In this document: positions 36,002 to 47,168 of the stretch, one piece after another
How the letters are laid out: each line of letters begins with the position of its first letter
Numbering within the stretch: position 1 is the first letter of the stretch
Origin: an uncultured Clostridium sp.
GTDB lineage: Bacteria > Bacillota > Clostridia > Peptostreptococcales > Peptostreptococcaceae
DNA length: 50,377 bases
Direction: 5' to 3'
Assembly: GCA_945931665.1 (NCBI GenBank)
Contig: CAMEPL010000008.1
Location: 1 to 50,377, forward strand
Program-made: the position numbers and the translations under genes
The notes under the pieces: model-generated
The model's input: only the letters and a program-made list of their open reading frames with translations
Database searches by the model: none
Told to the model about the DNA's origin: nothing

Positions 36002-36033
36002 CCTACAAACAAACTATTGTTGTAGGCTCTTTT
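36001..36033 (+). terminator. Terminator of the DUF4364 gene inside the convergent gene
   Basis: GCCTACAA / TTGTAGGC form a perfect 8-bp stem, then TCTTTTC. It starts on the last base of the stop codon and covers the final codons of the opposite beta-propeller gene. Confidence 0.75.
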
Positions 36034-36869
36034 CCTACGTGAATCGCCTTAATTAACTGGTTTGTTTTTGTATCATATACTTTTATCTCATTGTTCTCAG
36101 TATCTGATACAAATAGCCTACTATAATCTTTCGAAATTTCTAACCCTTGTGGAATTCCATTTACTTTTATCTTTCCTATATATTTTCCCAACTTATAATC
36201 CAATATTTTTATCTGGTTATATCCTAAATCACTTATATACACTCTTTCATCAATATAATTAAACCTTATCTGTACGGGTAACAATAATTCATGAAACGTA
36301 TTTATAATTTCTAGATCATCTTCTTTTAATATTACCAATTTGCCGTCTAAAGTGGACACGTATATTTCTTCTTTTTTTTCATCTATTTCTAAATGCCAAG
36401 CTTTAAAATCAGTATCTATTTTTTTATAAATAATTTTATTTTCTATATCTATACATATTATTGAATTTATACATGGTACATAAAGTTTTTTGTTTTTTTG
36501 ATCATACCCTAATCCATGTGGCATATCATCTACACTAATCATAGCTACTGCCTCTAATGTATCTTTATTAATTATATAAATGCTGTTTGTATCTTCATTA
36601 GATACGAATAACTCATCTTCATGCATAAATATTTGACTTAGGCTTCCACCTACAGATATAGAATTTACAATTTTACCACTAATAATATCTACCGCATAAA
36701 GTGTTCCGCTCATCAGGCTTGGAATATATATTTTTCCTCCAACTTCATCTACACAAAAATGATGCGGATAAATATTATTATCTAGAATAATCTCTCTTTC
36801 CATTTCAAGAGTTTCGTAATTAATGATACTTATACTATGTGACAAATAATTAGAAATATATACTTTCAA
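36003..36869 (-). CDS. YVTN-type beta-propeller protein
   Basis: 288 aa of repeated blade units, each with a pattern such as KVYISNYLSHSISIIN, ELFVSNEDTNSIYIIN and RLFVSDTENNEIKVYD, spaced about 40-45 residues apart (six to seven blades). No signal peptide is visible, so it may be cytoplasmic, which is unusual for this group. The function is unknown; such propellers often bind proteins or ligands. TTG start at 36869, supported by GGAGG six bases upstream; there is no nearby ATG. Confidence 0.82.
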   Translation of the reverse strand: MKVYISNYLSHSISIINYETLEMEREIILDNNIYPHHFCVDEVGGKIYIPSLMSGTLYAVDIISGKIVNSISVGGSLSQIFMHEDELFVSNEDTNSIYIINKDTLEAVAMISVDDMPHGLGYDQKNKKLYVPCINSIICIDIENKIIYKKIDTDFKAWHLEIDEKKEEIYVSTLDGKLVILKEDDLEIINTFHELLLPVQIRFNYIDERVYISDLGYNQIKILDYKLGKYIGKIKVNGIPQGLEISKDYSRLFVSDTENNEIKVYDTKTNQLIKAIHVGKEPTTIVCL

Positions 36870-37032
36870 ATCCTCCCTCCTTTCTCAAACTATACTACAA
36901 TAATATATTAGTTTTTTTTGTAAATTATGCACACCTAACTTGTCCATTTTTGTTGATAACTTTGTATTAAAGAAAATTTACTTATTTCATCTATTCAACC
37001 ATCTTTAATATTAGTTACATCAATAATAATAT

Positions 37033-37077
37033 TAAAAAAGAGTAAAAACAGACAAATATCTATTTTTACTCTTTTTT
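37033..37077 (-). terminator. Terminator after folC
   Basis: AAAAAAGAGTAAAAA and TTTTTACTCTTTTTT arms around a short loop. A and T runs on both sides make it potentially bidirectional. Confidence 0.85.
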
Positions 37078-37097
37078 CTTTTCTAAATTTAAATTTA

Positions 37098-38387
37098 TTA
37101 TTTAACTATACTTCTTATATGTCCTATCATATATAATGAACCTGCCGCAATGATTACTTCATCTTTCTCAGCATTATCAAGTACGTATTGTACAGCATCT
37201 TCTATTTTAGGTATAGCTACAACTTCTTTGCCGTATTTTTCGATTTTAGATTTTAACTCTTCACAACTTATTGCTCTATCGCTGTCTGGAGTAGTTGTTA
37301 CAACCTTTTGGAACTTGTCCATTAATAAATCTAAAACAGAATCTATATCTTTATCAGCTAACATTCCTATTAAGAACGTTAATTTTTTACCTTTGAAGTT
37401 CTTCTCTAATGCATTTGTAAGCGATCTAGCACCATCTTCATTGTGTGCTCCATCGATTATAAATACTGGATTGTCTTTTATTTTTTCAATTCTTCCTGGC
37501 CATTTAGTTTCGTAGAATCCTTTTTTAATAGCTTCGTTAGTTAATTCAACCCCACGTTTATCTCTTATAGCTTTTAATACAGTAAGGGCTAAAACAGCGT
37601 TATTAACTTGGTGATCTCCTATTAATTGAATTTCCATATCATCAAATTTTTCTCCGTCTATTACACAGTCAAATATTTGAGATGATATATCAGATTTTTT
37701 AACATTTATTGAATCGAAGTCTACTTCTATGTATTCAGAATTTTGTTCTTTACAAACATCTTTTATAACTTGTGCTGCTTCATCTTTTTGTTTATAAGAT
37801 ATAGTTAATCCATTAGGTTTTATTATACCAGCCTTCTCATAAGCTATTTTGGCTAATGTATCACCTAATATTCCTATATGGTCTAAACTTAATGAAACTA
37901 TTACACTTGCAAGACAATCTTTTATAACATTAGTTGCATCGTATCTTCCGCCTAGTCCAACTTCTAACGCTACATAGTCAACACCTTGCTCCCAATAATA
38001 GTAAAACGCCATAGCAGTTTCTATTTCGAACTCTGTTGGATAAGCAAATCCTTCCTTAACCATTTGTTCTATTTTTTCTCTCATTAATGTAACTATTCTA
38101 GCAACATCTTCTTCTGGTATATTTTCTCCATTTATTCTTATTCTTTCTGTGAATTTTTCTAGGTATGGAGATGTGTAAAGTCCTACTTTATATCCTTGTG
38201 CTTGTAGTGAGTTTGCAATAAATGAACATACTGAACCTTTTCCATTAGTTCCAGCCACATGTATTACTTTTAATTTATCTTGTGGATTTCCTAATAATTC
38301 AAGTAATTTCAGTGAGTTTTCAAGTCCTAGCCTAATCCCAAACTTATGAGATTCTTCTATAAATTTTAATGATTCTTGGTAATTCAA
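37098..38387 (-). CDS. folC: Folylpolyglutamate synthase / dihydrofolate synthase
   Basis: 429 aa, the usual length. It adds glutamate to folates (and to dihydropteroate in bifunctional forms). The P-loop is HVAGTNGKGSVCSF near residues 43-56, with YTSPYLEKFTERIRING near 77 and the Mur-ligase-like DGAHNEDGARSL near 314. The N terminus MNYQESLKFIEESHKFG matches the family and fixes the start at TTG 38387. No ribosome binding site lies within normal range; a strong one sits behind a hairpin (see findings). Confidence 0.95.
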   Translation of the reverse strand: MNYQESLKFIEESHKFGIRLGLENSLKLLELLGNPQDKLKVIHVAGTNGKGSVCSFIANSLQAQGYKVGLYTSPYLEKFTERIRINGENIPEEDVARIVTLMREKIEQMVKEGFAYPTEFEIETAMAFYYYWEQGVDYVALEVGLGGRYDATNVIKDCLASVIVSLSLDHIGILGDTLAKIAYEKAGIIKPNGLTISYKQKDEAAQVIKDVCKEQNSEYIEVDFDSINVKKSDISSQIFDCVIDGEKFDDMEIQLIGDHQVNNAVLALTVLKAIRDKRGVELTNEAIKKGFYETKWPGRIEKIKDNPVFIIDGAHNEDGARSLTNALEKNFKGKKLTFLIGMLADKDIDSVLDLLMDKFQKVVTTTPDSDRAISCEELKSKIEKYGKEVVAIPKIEDAVQYVLDNAEKDEVIIAAGSLYMIGHIRSIVK

Positions 38388-38397
38388 TGTTTATATT

Positions 38398-38432
38398 GCT
38401 ATCAAAAATTAGATTTTAGATAGCTCTCCTTT
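38398..38432 (-). promoter_or_regulatory. Shine-Dalgarno separated from the folC start by a hairpin
   Basis: Minus strand AAAGGAGA (38432-38425) is followed by GCTATC...GATAGC (38424-38398), a near-perfect 12-bp hairpin with a 3-base loop, then 10 bases and the TTG. If the hairpin is looped out, the effective spacing becomes about 10-11 bases. Confidence 0.6.
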
Positions 38433-38582
38433 CTTATATTAATATTTCTATGTAACTATATTTTTTATTATATAATAACTATATATATTACCCATACTAT
38501 ATATTATAATATATTTCTAGGTTTTCATTGTTGTTTCGTTATATAAAATTAACATAAAAATATTTTTTTATGCCTTGATATC

Positions 38583-39302
38583 TTAACTATGATTTTGTAA
38601 ATATTCTTCTAGGGTTTCTGAATTATTATATATTTCTGCTGCAACTTTTTTACCGACATATCTAATATGCCAAGGTTCATAATTATATCCTGTGATGTCC
38701 GTCTTTTCTTCTGGATAACGAAGTATAAATCCATATTTGTATGCATTTTTTGCTATCCATTGTGCCTCTTCACTTGTTTTATCAAAGCATCTAGATTGAT
38801 TTGTAACATCTATAGCCAATCCTGTTTGATGTTCGCTTGTCCCCGGTTTTGCTACATATTGCTCTGCATATTCTTTACCATTTTCATTATAATATTTTTG
38901 ATATACACTTACTTGCGATTGATATGATCTATATCCTGATGAACCTAATAAAATTATTCCATCTTCTTTTGCACCTTCAAATAATTCTTCTAAAGCATGT
39001 GCTGCCTTGCTTTGGAGTTGCATTTCTTCTTTGGTGCAACTACTTAAAAATGTTATATTTGGTTTTATCAAATCTTTTGGTATATAATCTGCCCCCACTG
39101 TATTTTTTTTATTAACTAATATTAAGTCATCATCTGTATTTTTTAATAAATTAGTATTTGTAGGTTCTGAAACATATTCTCCGATGCTATTTTGTTGAAA
39201 ATTCTCAAGATATAATCCTTTAAATTTATTTATACAAAAAAACACAATTATTATAACTAATAAAAATTTTATAAATCCACCTAGTTTAGTTTTTCTTTTC
39301 AT
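38583..39302 (-). CDS. D-alanyl-D-alanine carboxypeptidase, VanY/M15B family
   Basis: 239 aa. A basic N terminus and one membrane helix (about 10-25) anchor an extracellular zinc peptidase domain (about 85-235). It has SSGYRSYQSQ near 120, the zinc motif SEHQTGLAIDV near 157-167 and EPWHIRYVG near 210. It removes the terminal D-Ala of peptidoglycan stems. With no vanH/A/X neighbours it is a housekeeping carboxypeptidase, not a resistance operon. AGGAGGG precedes the ATG. Confidence 0.93.
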   Translation of the reverse strand: MKRKTKLGGFIKFLLVIIIVFFCINKFKGLYLENFQQNSIGEYVSEPTNTNLLKNTDDDLILVNKKNTVGADYIPKDLIKPNITFLSSCTKEEMQLQSKAAHALEELFEGAKEDGIILLGSSGYRSYQSQVSVYQKYYNENGKEYAEQYVAKPGTSEHQTGLAIDVTNQSRCFDKTSEEAQWIAKNAYKYGFILRYPEEKTDITGYNYEPWHIRYVGKKVAAEIYNNSETLEEYLQNHS

Positions 39303-39450
39303 AACCCATCCCTCCTTTTTATACCAATAATTATATTTTCTAAATATTAACCTTTTTATACTTAAAATTTAAAATTTCATATTAAAATTCTTAATAATAA
39401 TTACATTTTCAAATTGGTAAATTTATAAAGATAGTTATGACTTTTTCAAA

Positions 39451-39466
39451 TTTTTGTATACAAAAA
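39451..39466. other. Perfect 16-bp palindrome
   Basis: TTTTTGTATACAAAAA directly abuts the valS terminator and supplies its T-run. It shares the GTATAC core with other palindromes in this window. Confidence 0.5.
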
Positions 39467-39507
39467 GAGAGCATCTAAGACTTTAGTTATCTTATAATGC
39501 TCTCTTT
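39464..39507 (-). terminator. Terminator after valS
   Basis: AAAGAGAGCAT / ATGCTCTCTTT form a perfect 11-bp stem with further pairing inside the loop, then TTTTTG on the minus strand. Confidence 0.88.
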
Positions 39508-39524
39508 AATTTATTTATCTAAAA

Positions 39525-42194
39525 TTATTTTATTTTAGCTTCGATGCTTTCTAATCTTTCTAATACTGATTTAAGCATTTCTTCGTATTTTTCTTTTTTA
39601 GCTTTTTCTTCGTTAACTAATTTTTCTGGAGCCTTAGCTAAGAAGCCTTGGTTAGATAATTTTCCGTTAACTCTTTTTATTTCGCTTTCTATTTTAGCTT
39701 TTTCTTTGTTTAATCTATCTAATTCTTTGCTGAAGTCTACTAATTCATCAAGTGGTATGAATATTTTAGCTCCATCTATAACAACACTTACAGCATCTTC
39801 TGGTACATTTTCTTCAGTCATTTGTATTTGAACTTCTGAAGCAGATGCTAATGTTACGAAGTAATCTTTACCAGCTTCTATAGCAGGTAATTTTTCTTCA
39901 GTTGGTATTATTATAACTTTAGCTTTCTTTGATGGTGGAACATCCATTTCAGCTCTTGCATTTCTTATGTTTCTTATACCATCCATAGCAAGTTCCATCA
40001 TAGCTTCATCTTCAGCCATGTTGTCTTCTTCTTTGTAGTGTGGCCATTCAGAAACCATTATGCTTCCTTCTACTGTTGGTAAACAGCTGTATATTTCTTC
40101 TGTTATGAATGGCATATATGGATGTAATAATTTAAGTATTTTTTCTAATACGTAAGTTAATACATATAAAGCAGTTTGTTTAGCTTCTTTGTCTTCACCG
40201 TATAATCTTGGTTTAACTATTTCTATATACCAGTCACAGAATTCAGACCAAGCGAAGTCTTCAACTTTTGTAGCTGCTATACCTAAATCGAATTTATCCA
40301 TGTTTTCTGTAACTTCTTTAGCTACTCTATTAGCTCTAGATATTATCCATTTGTCTGCTAATGTGAAGTTAGCTTCTACAGATTCTCTTGTTACTCCGTT
40401 CATTATTTCATCATCTATGTTCATGAATATGAATCTTGATGCATTCCATAATTTATTTGCGAAGTTTCTTGCTGCTTCAACTCTTTCGAAGTAGAATCTC
40501 ATGTCGTTTCCTGGAGAGTTTCCTGTTATTAACATGAATCTTAATGCATCTGCACCGTATTCATCTATTACTTCTAATGGATTTATACCATTTCCTAGAG
40601 ATTTACTCATTTTTCTACCTTGAGAGTCTCTAACTAATCCGTGGATTAAAACATTTTCGAATGGAGTTTCATTCATGCAGAACATACCTGCAAATGCCAT
40701 TCTTACAACCCAGAAGAATATTATATCGTATCCTGTAACAAGTACGCTAGTTGGATAGTAGTATTCTAATTCTTCAGTATTGTGTGGCCAACCTAATGTT
40801 GAGAATGGCCATAAAGCAGATGAGAACCAAGTATCTAGTACGTCTTCATCTTGTTTGAATTCAGCGCATCCACATTTTTCACATTTGTGTGGAGCTTCTT
40901 TAGCAACAACTACTTCTCCACATTCTTGGCAGTAGTATGCTGGTATTTGGTGACCCCACCATAACTGTCTAGATATACACCAGTCTCTGATGTTTTCTAA
41001 CCATTGTAAGTAAGTTCCTGTTCCATATCTTTCTGGAACGAATTTTAAATCTCCGTTTTTTAATATATCTATAGCAGGTTTTGCTAATTCATCCATTTTA
41101 ACGAACCATTGTTCAGATAATCTTGGTTCAACTACTGTATGACATCTATAGCAAGTACCAACAGCATGTGGATGTGGAACTATTTTGATTAAGAATCCTT
41201 CTTCTTCTAAATCTTTTATAAGTTCTTTTCTACATTCATATCTGTCCATTCCTGCGTATTTTCCGCAAAGTTCATTCATAGAACCATCTTCATTCATTAC
41301 GTTTATTTGTTCTAAGTCGTGTCTTTGACCAACACCGAAGTCATTAGGGTCGTGAGCTGGAGTCATTTTAACTACACCAGTACCGAATTCCATATCAACA
41401 TAATCATCAGCAACTATTGGAAGTTCTCTTCCTACTATTGGAAGTATTGCAACTTTACCAACTATATCTTTGTATCTTTCATCATTTGGGTTAACAGCTA
41501 TACCAGTATCCCCTAACATTGTTTCAGGTCTAGTAGTAGCTACTTCTAAATATTGATCGCTATCTTTTAGATAGTATTTAACGTGATAGAAGTTACCGTC
41601 TTTTTCTTCGTGTTCTACTTCTGCATCTGATAAAGTAGTTTTACAATCTGGACACCAGTTTATTATTCTGTTTCCTCTGTATATATGACCTTTTTCATAT
41701 AATTTTACGAAGAATTCTGTAACAGCTTCATTACAACCTTGGTCCATTGTAAATCTTTCTCTATCCCAGTCACAAGAAGAACCTAATTGTTTCATTTGGT
41801 CAACTATAACTCTACCGTATTCATCTTTCCAGTCCATAGCTCTTTTTAGGAATTCTTCTCTTCCTAATTCGTATTTAGATTTTCCTTCTTCTTTTCTTAT
41901 TTTTTCAACAACTTTAACTTCAGTTGCTATAGAAGCATGGTCAGTTCCTGGTTGCCATAATGTTTCATATCCATCCATACGTTTCCATCTTATAAGAACA
42001 TCTTGTAAAGTATGGTCAAGTGCATGACCCATGTGAAGTTGTCCTGTTATATTTGGTGGTGGTAAAACTATACAGAATGGTTTTTTATCTGGATTTGGGC
42101 TTGATTTGAAGTAACCTTTATCCATCCACTCTTGATATAATCTTTGTTCAAAATCTTTTGGATTGTAAGTTTTTGATAAGTTTGCTTTAGTCAT
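39525..42194 (-). CDS. valS: Valyl-tRNA synthetase
   Basis: 889 aa, full length. It charges tRNA-Val. The HIGH-type motif is [16 protein letters not shown] near 46-61, KMSKS is KMSKSLGNG near 525, an editing domain lies about 200-340, and zinc-type cysteines occur in CQECGE...CEKCG near 415-437. The C-terminal coiled coil (about 820-889) with [19 protein letters not shown] is typical of ValRS. Expression is controlled by the upstream T-box. AGGAGG... (AAGGAGG) precedes the ATG. Confidence 0.98.
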   Translation of the reverse strand: MTKANLSKTYNPKDFEQRLYQEWMDKGYFKSSPNPDKKPFCIVLPPPNITGQLHMGHALDHTLQDVLIRWKRMDGYETLWQPGTDHASIATEVKVVEKIRKEEGKSKYELGREEFLKRAMDWKDEYGRVIVDQMKQLGSSCDWDRERFTMDQGCNEAVTEFFVKLYEKGHIYRGNRIINWCPDCKTTLSDAEVEHEEKDGNFYHVKYYLKDSDQYLEVATTRPETMLGDTGIAVNPNDERYKDIVGKVAILPIVGRELPIVADDYVDMEFGTGVVKMTPAHDPNDFGVGQRHDLEQINVMNEDGSMNELCGKYAGMDRYECRKELIKDLEEEGFLIKIVPHPHAVGTCYRCHTVVEPRLSEQWFVKMDELAKPAIDILKNGDLKFVPERYGTGTYLQWLENIRDWCISRQLWWGHQIPAYYCQECGEVVVAKEAPHKCEKCGCAEFKQDEDVLDTWFSSALWPFSTLGWPHNTEELEYYYPTSVLVTGYDIIFFWVVRMAFAGMFCMNETPFENVLIHGLVRDSQGRKMSKSLGNGINPLEVIDEYGADALRFMLITGNSPGNDMRFYFERVEAARNFANKLWNASRFIFMNIDDEIMNGVTRESVEANFTLADKWIISRANRVAKEVTENMDKFDLGIAATKVEDFAWSEFCDWYIEIVKPRLYGEDKEAKQTALYVLTYVLEKILKLLHPYMPFITEEIYSCLPTVEGSIMVSEWPHYKEEDNMAEDEAMMELAMDGIRNIRNARAEMDVPPSKKAKVIIIPTEEKLPAIEAGKDYFVTLASASEVQIQMTEENVPEDAVSVVIDGAKIFIPLDELVDFSKELDRLNKEKAKIESEIKRVNGKLSNQGFLAKAPEKLVNEEKAKKEKYEEMLKSVLERLESIEAKIK

Positions 42195-42311
42195 TGTTTC
42201 CTCCTTAAATTATTTTATTATTAAAGTTCTTTAAAGTCCTATTGCATATTTAGTGATTCCGTTTATTTTTTAATTTAATTTTTCTTTCAAATCCTTCTTA
42301 AATAATAAAAA

Positions 42312-42565
42312 TAAAAAAGAGCTTTCCATCCATCTAAGGACGAAAAGCTCGCGTTACCACCTTAATTTTAAGATATATTTATACAAAATAATATCTTAAC
42401 TCTCAATAGATTTAACGATTCTCACCGTCTAAACTTACTACTATTTCTGTTTAGAGACTCCAAAGCTACATTCTGTAAATCTTATCTATGAAAATCTTTC
42501 AGCAGTTGATTTCCTTCTCTGTTAGCAGTATTTACATACTCCTCTTCTTCTCAGTCTTTATTTAT
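42312..42565 (-). promoter_or_regulatory. T-box leader of valS (valine specifier)
   Basis: Minus strand: T-box AAGGTGGTAACGCGAG at 42363-42348, then a terminator with GAGCTTTTCGTCC and GGATGGAAAGCTC arms plus a T-run. The specifier loop reads AGAAT-GTA-G with GTA at 42469-42467, a valine codon, followed by G as in the trpS leader. Confidence 0.95.
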
Positions 42566-42580
42566 TAATAATTAATTTTT

Positions 42581-42610
42581 ATTATATCTAATATACTTTA
42601 TTATTGTCAA
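42581..42610 (-). promoter_or_regulatory. Promoter of the valS T-box transcript
   Basis: Minus strand TTGACA, 18 bp, TATAAT, just downstream of the first glutamate dehydrogenase gene. Confidence 0.8.
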
Positions 42611-42649
42611 TCCAAATTTTTTTATACAATAATATACTCTAAATTCGAA

Positions 42650-43999
<1,350 letters not shown>

Positions 44000-44304
44000 T
44001 TAATTTCTCCTCTTGCCCTTTTGATTAGTCTTTTTATTATTTATATATTATACATATTTTGGAATACAAATTACAGTATATTATGAAAATTTTTACATAT
44101 TTTTTTATTTTTATGGCTAAAATGTATTTTAGTTTACTTTTTTAAATGTTAATTGTTGTATTTATAACATTTCATTTAGCATAATTGTATATATATTTTT
44201 ATTTCTTATTTTACAATACAAAAATATCTATTCTAAATACCTTTTAAGTATATATTTTTTGAAATAAATAAACATAAATTATACTTATCCACAATTTTAA
44301 GATG
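44000..44304. other. Gene-free spacer upstream of gdh copy 1
   Basis: AT-rich with no gene seen. It must carry the promoter of gdh copy 1; a TATAAT occurs on the minus strand near 44052-44047, but I could not assign a good -35. Confidence 0.3.
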
Positions 44305-44331
44305 AATATAATTTCTATATGTTATAAAAAA
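44305..44331 (-). repeat. Dispersed intergenic repeat, copy 3
   Basis: Plus strand AATATAATTTCTATATG followed by TTATAAAAAA, one base shorter than copies 1 and 2. It abuts the terminator of gdh copy 2. Confidence 0.7.
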
Positions 44332-44378
44332 GAAGAGCCATAAGATAGATATACATCTATCTTACAACTCTCCTCTTT
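44328..44378 (-). terminator. Terminator after gdh copy 2
   Basis: TAAGATAGAT / ATCTATCTTA form a perfect inner stem with a 4-base loop, with further GAGAG / CTCTTC pairing outside, then a T-run on the minus strand. Confidence 0.85.
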
Positions 44379-44404
44379 AATTTATATTAAACTATTCATT
44401 TATA

Positions 44405-45805
<1,401 letters not shown>

Positions 45806-45845
45806 CTAAAATATTTTTTATCTAAATATTCTTATATATATTTAT

Positions 45846-45875
45846 TTTATATCTACATTGTATACTCTTTGTTAA
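45846..45875 (-). promoter_or_regulatory. Promoter of gdh copy 2
   Basis: Minus strand TTAACA, 18 bp, TATAAA, about 90 bp before the ATG. Confidence 0.6.
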
Positions 45876-46123
45876 TAATTTTTCAATATTTTAATGTAAA
45901 TTTTTACCACAAAACTGCTTTAAACGTATTTTTCTATATATATCCGTTGTTTTTTAAATTTTTTAGCTCTTTATTTTGATTTAATTGTTAATAAAATACT
46001 TAACAATCTTTTCTTTATTCGAAAATTATTAAACTTAATAGTTTTAAAAGTTGTCCTTTTTGAAGTTTATTTATAAAAATTATATTTATTCATAGTTTAA
46101 ATATAAATATAAATTTATATATA

Positions 46124-46217
46124 TAAAATTCGCTTCGCTCATAGCGCCAACGAATCAAAGATTCCGTTGCTTAAAATTCGCTTCGCTCATAGCGCCAATG
46201 ACTTTGTCCGTTGCTTA
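46124..46217. repeat. Two tandem 46-48 bp hairpin repeats
   Basis: Both units begin TAAAATTCGCTTCGCTCATA and continue GCGCCAA, then differ, then end CCGTTGCTTA. Each can form CGCT-CAT-AGCG and a second hairpin: CAACGAATC-AAA-GATTCCGTTG in unit 1, CAATGAC-TTT-GTCCGTTG in unit 2. The differing bases are compensated on both arms. The block is far more GC-rich than its surroundings and has no gene. Confidence 0.75.
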
Positions 46218-46234
46218 GGGTTTTAACTCACATA

Positions 46235-46275
46235 TAAAAAAAGAACTTACATTAAATAACTCAATGTAAGTTCTT
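46235..46275 (-). terminator. Terminator after phoU
   Basis: AAGAACTTACATT / AATGTAAGTTCTT form a perfect 13-bp stem with a 9-base loop and a T-run of seven on the minus strand. Confidence 0.92.
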
Positions 46276-46314
46276 ATAAAATTTACTCTAATCTTTACAT
46301 AACTATTGAAATAT

Positions 46315-46971
46315 TTATCCTATTTCAACCATAGTACCCTTTTTAGCGTATATTATTTTTTCACATATATTTGTTATATGATCCCCTATTCGTTCTAAAT
46401 ATCTCCCTATAAATAAAAGTCTTACTCCTTGAGCAATATTACTCTCTGGGTCCCTATACATAACCTTCAAAGAATCTTCTCTTATTTTAGAATATAGTTT
46501 ATCTAGCTCTGTATCTGTTAATGCGATTTGGTATGCTAATTCATCATCTTCATTTAGAAAAGCCTCATTTAAAGCTTCAAGCATTTGTGAACACATTTTA
46601 GACATTCTAGGTATATCAATCAACTCTTTTATATATTCATCGTCTCCTATAGCAATAGTTTCTTTGCAAATATTCACTGCATAGTCACCTATTCTCTCTA
46701 GCTCTGTAGATATATCAGATAAGACATATATATATTTTAAGTCCTTGATCATAGGATGTCTTGATGCCATTAGTTCTACACTTCTATCTCTTATGTACTC
46801 TCTAAGCAAATCAATGTCATCATCATTTTCCATAATTTTTTGAGCTTGTTCTAAATTCTTATTAACCATGCTGTCAACAGATAACAATACTGCCTCTTGA
46901 CATTTTTTTATCATGCCTGAAGTATACTCTTTTAGAGTTTCTATACTTAAAACTATATCTTCATTCGTCAT
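46315..46971 (-). CDS. phoU: Phosphate-transport accessory/regulator PhoU
   Basis: 218 aa made of two tandem three-helix PhoU repeats (about 10-100 and 115-205). Each has a metal-binding E/D-x-x-x-D type motif, seen in ISTELERIGDYAVNI near 86-100 and GRYLERIGDHITNI near 188-201. It controls phosphate uptake together with a Pst transporter and PhoR. No pst genes are adjacent here, although they usually flank phoU. GGAG lies about 9 bases before the ATG. Confidence 0.95.
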   Translation of the reverse strand: MTNEDIVLSIETLKEYTSGMIKKCQEAVLLSVDSMVNKNLEQAQKIMENDDDIDLLREYIRDRSVELMASRHPMIKDLKYIYVLSDISTELERIGDYAVNICKETIAIGDDEYIKELIDIPRMSKMCSQMLEALNEAFLNEDDELAYQIALTDTELDKLYSKIREDSLKVMYRDPESNIAQGVRLLFIGRYLERIGDHITNICEKIIYAKKGTMVEIG

Positions 46972-47113
46972 AATAATACTAACTCCTTTGCTCTTAGATT
47001 AAAATTTAATTAAAAATAGATTTTTAATCTCTGCCAAGTAAATTTTTAGTTTGCCTAATAATTAATCTATTAATATAATTATAACTTATATTTGTTTATT
47101 TTTATAGTTTAGA

Positions 47114-47156
47114 GGGAATTATATTGCTCTAACAGTGATAAAAAAATATAATCCCC
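47114..47156. terminator. Possible terminator after pepF
   Basis: GGGAATTATATT and AATATAATCCCC form a long stem with one bulge. There is no clear T-run on the minus strand, so confidence is limited. Confidence 0.45.
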
Positions 47157-47168
47157 AGAAAAATTTCT

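Noticed and set aside
38583-39302. VanY as evidence of a glycopeptide resistance cluster
   Set aside because: No vanR/S/H/A/X genes are near; a single M15B carboxypeptidase is a normal housekeeping enzyme.
39544-39831. Plus-strand frames opposite valS, gdh, pepF and other genes
   Set aside because: They are antisense shadows of conserved coding sequences with no ribosome binding sites.
46124-46217. Tandem repeat as a CRISPR array
   Set aside because: Only two directly abutting units without unique spacers, and internal hairpins with compensatory changes.
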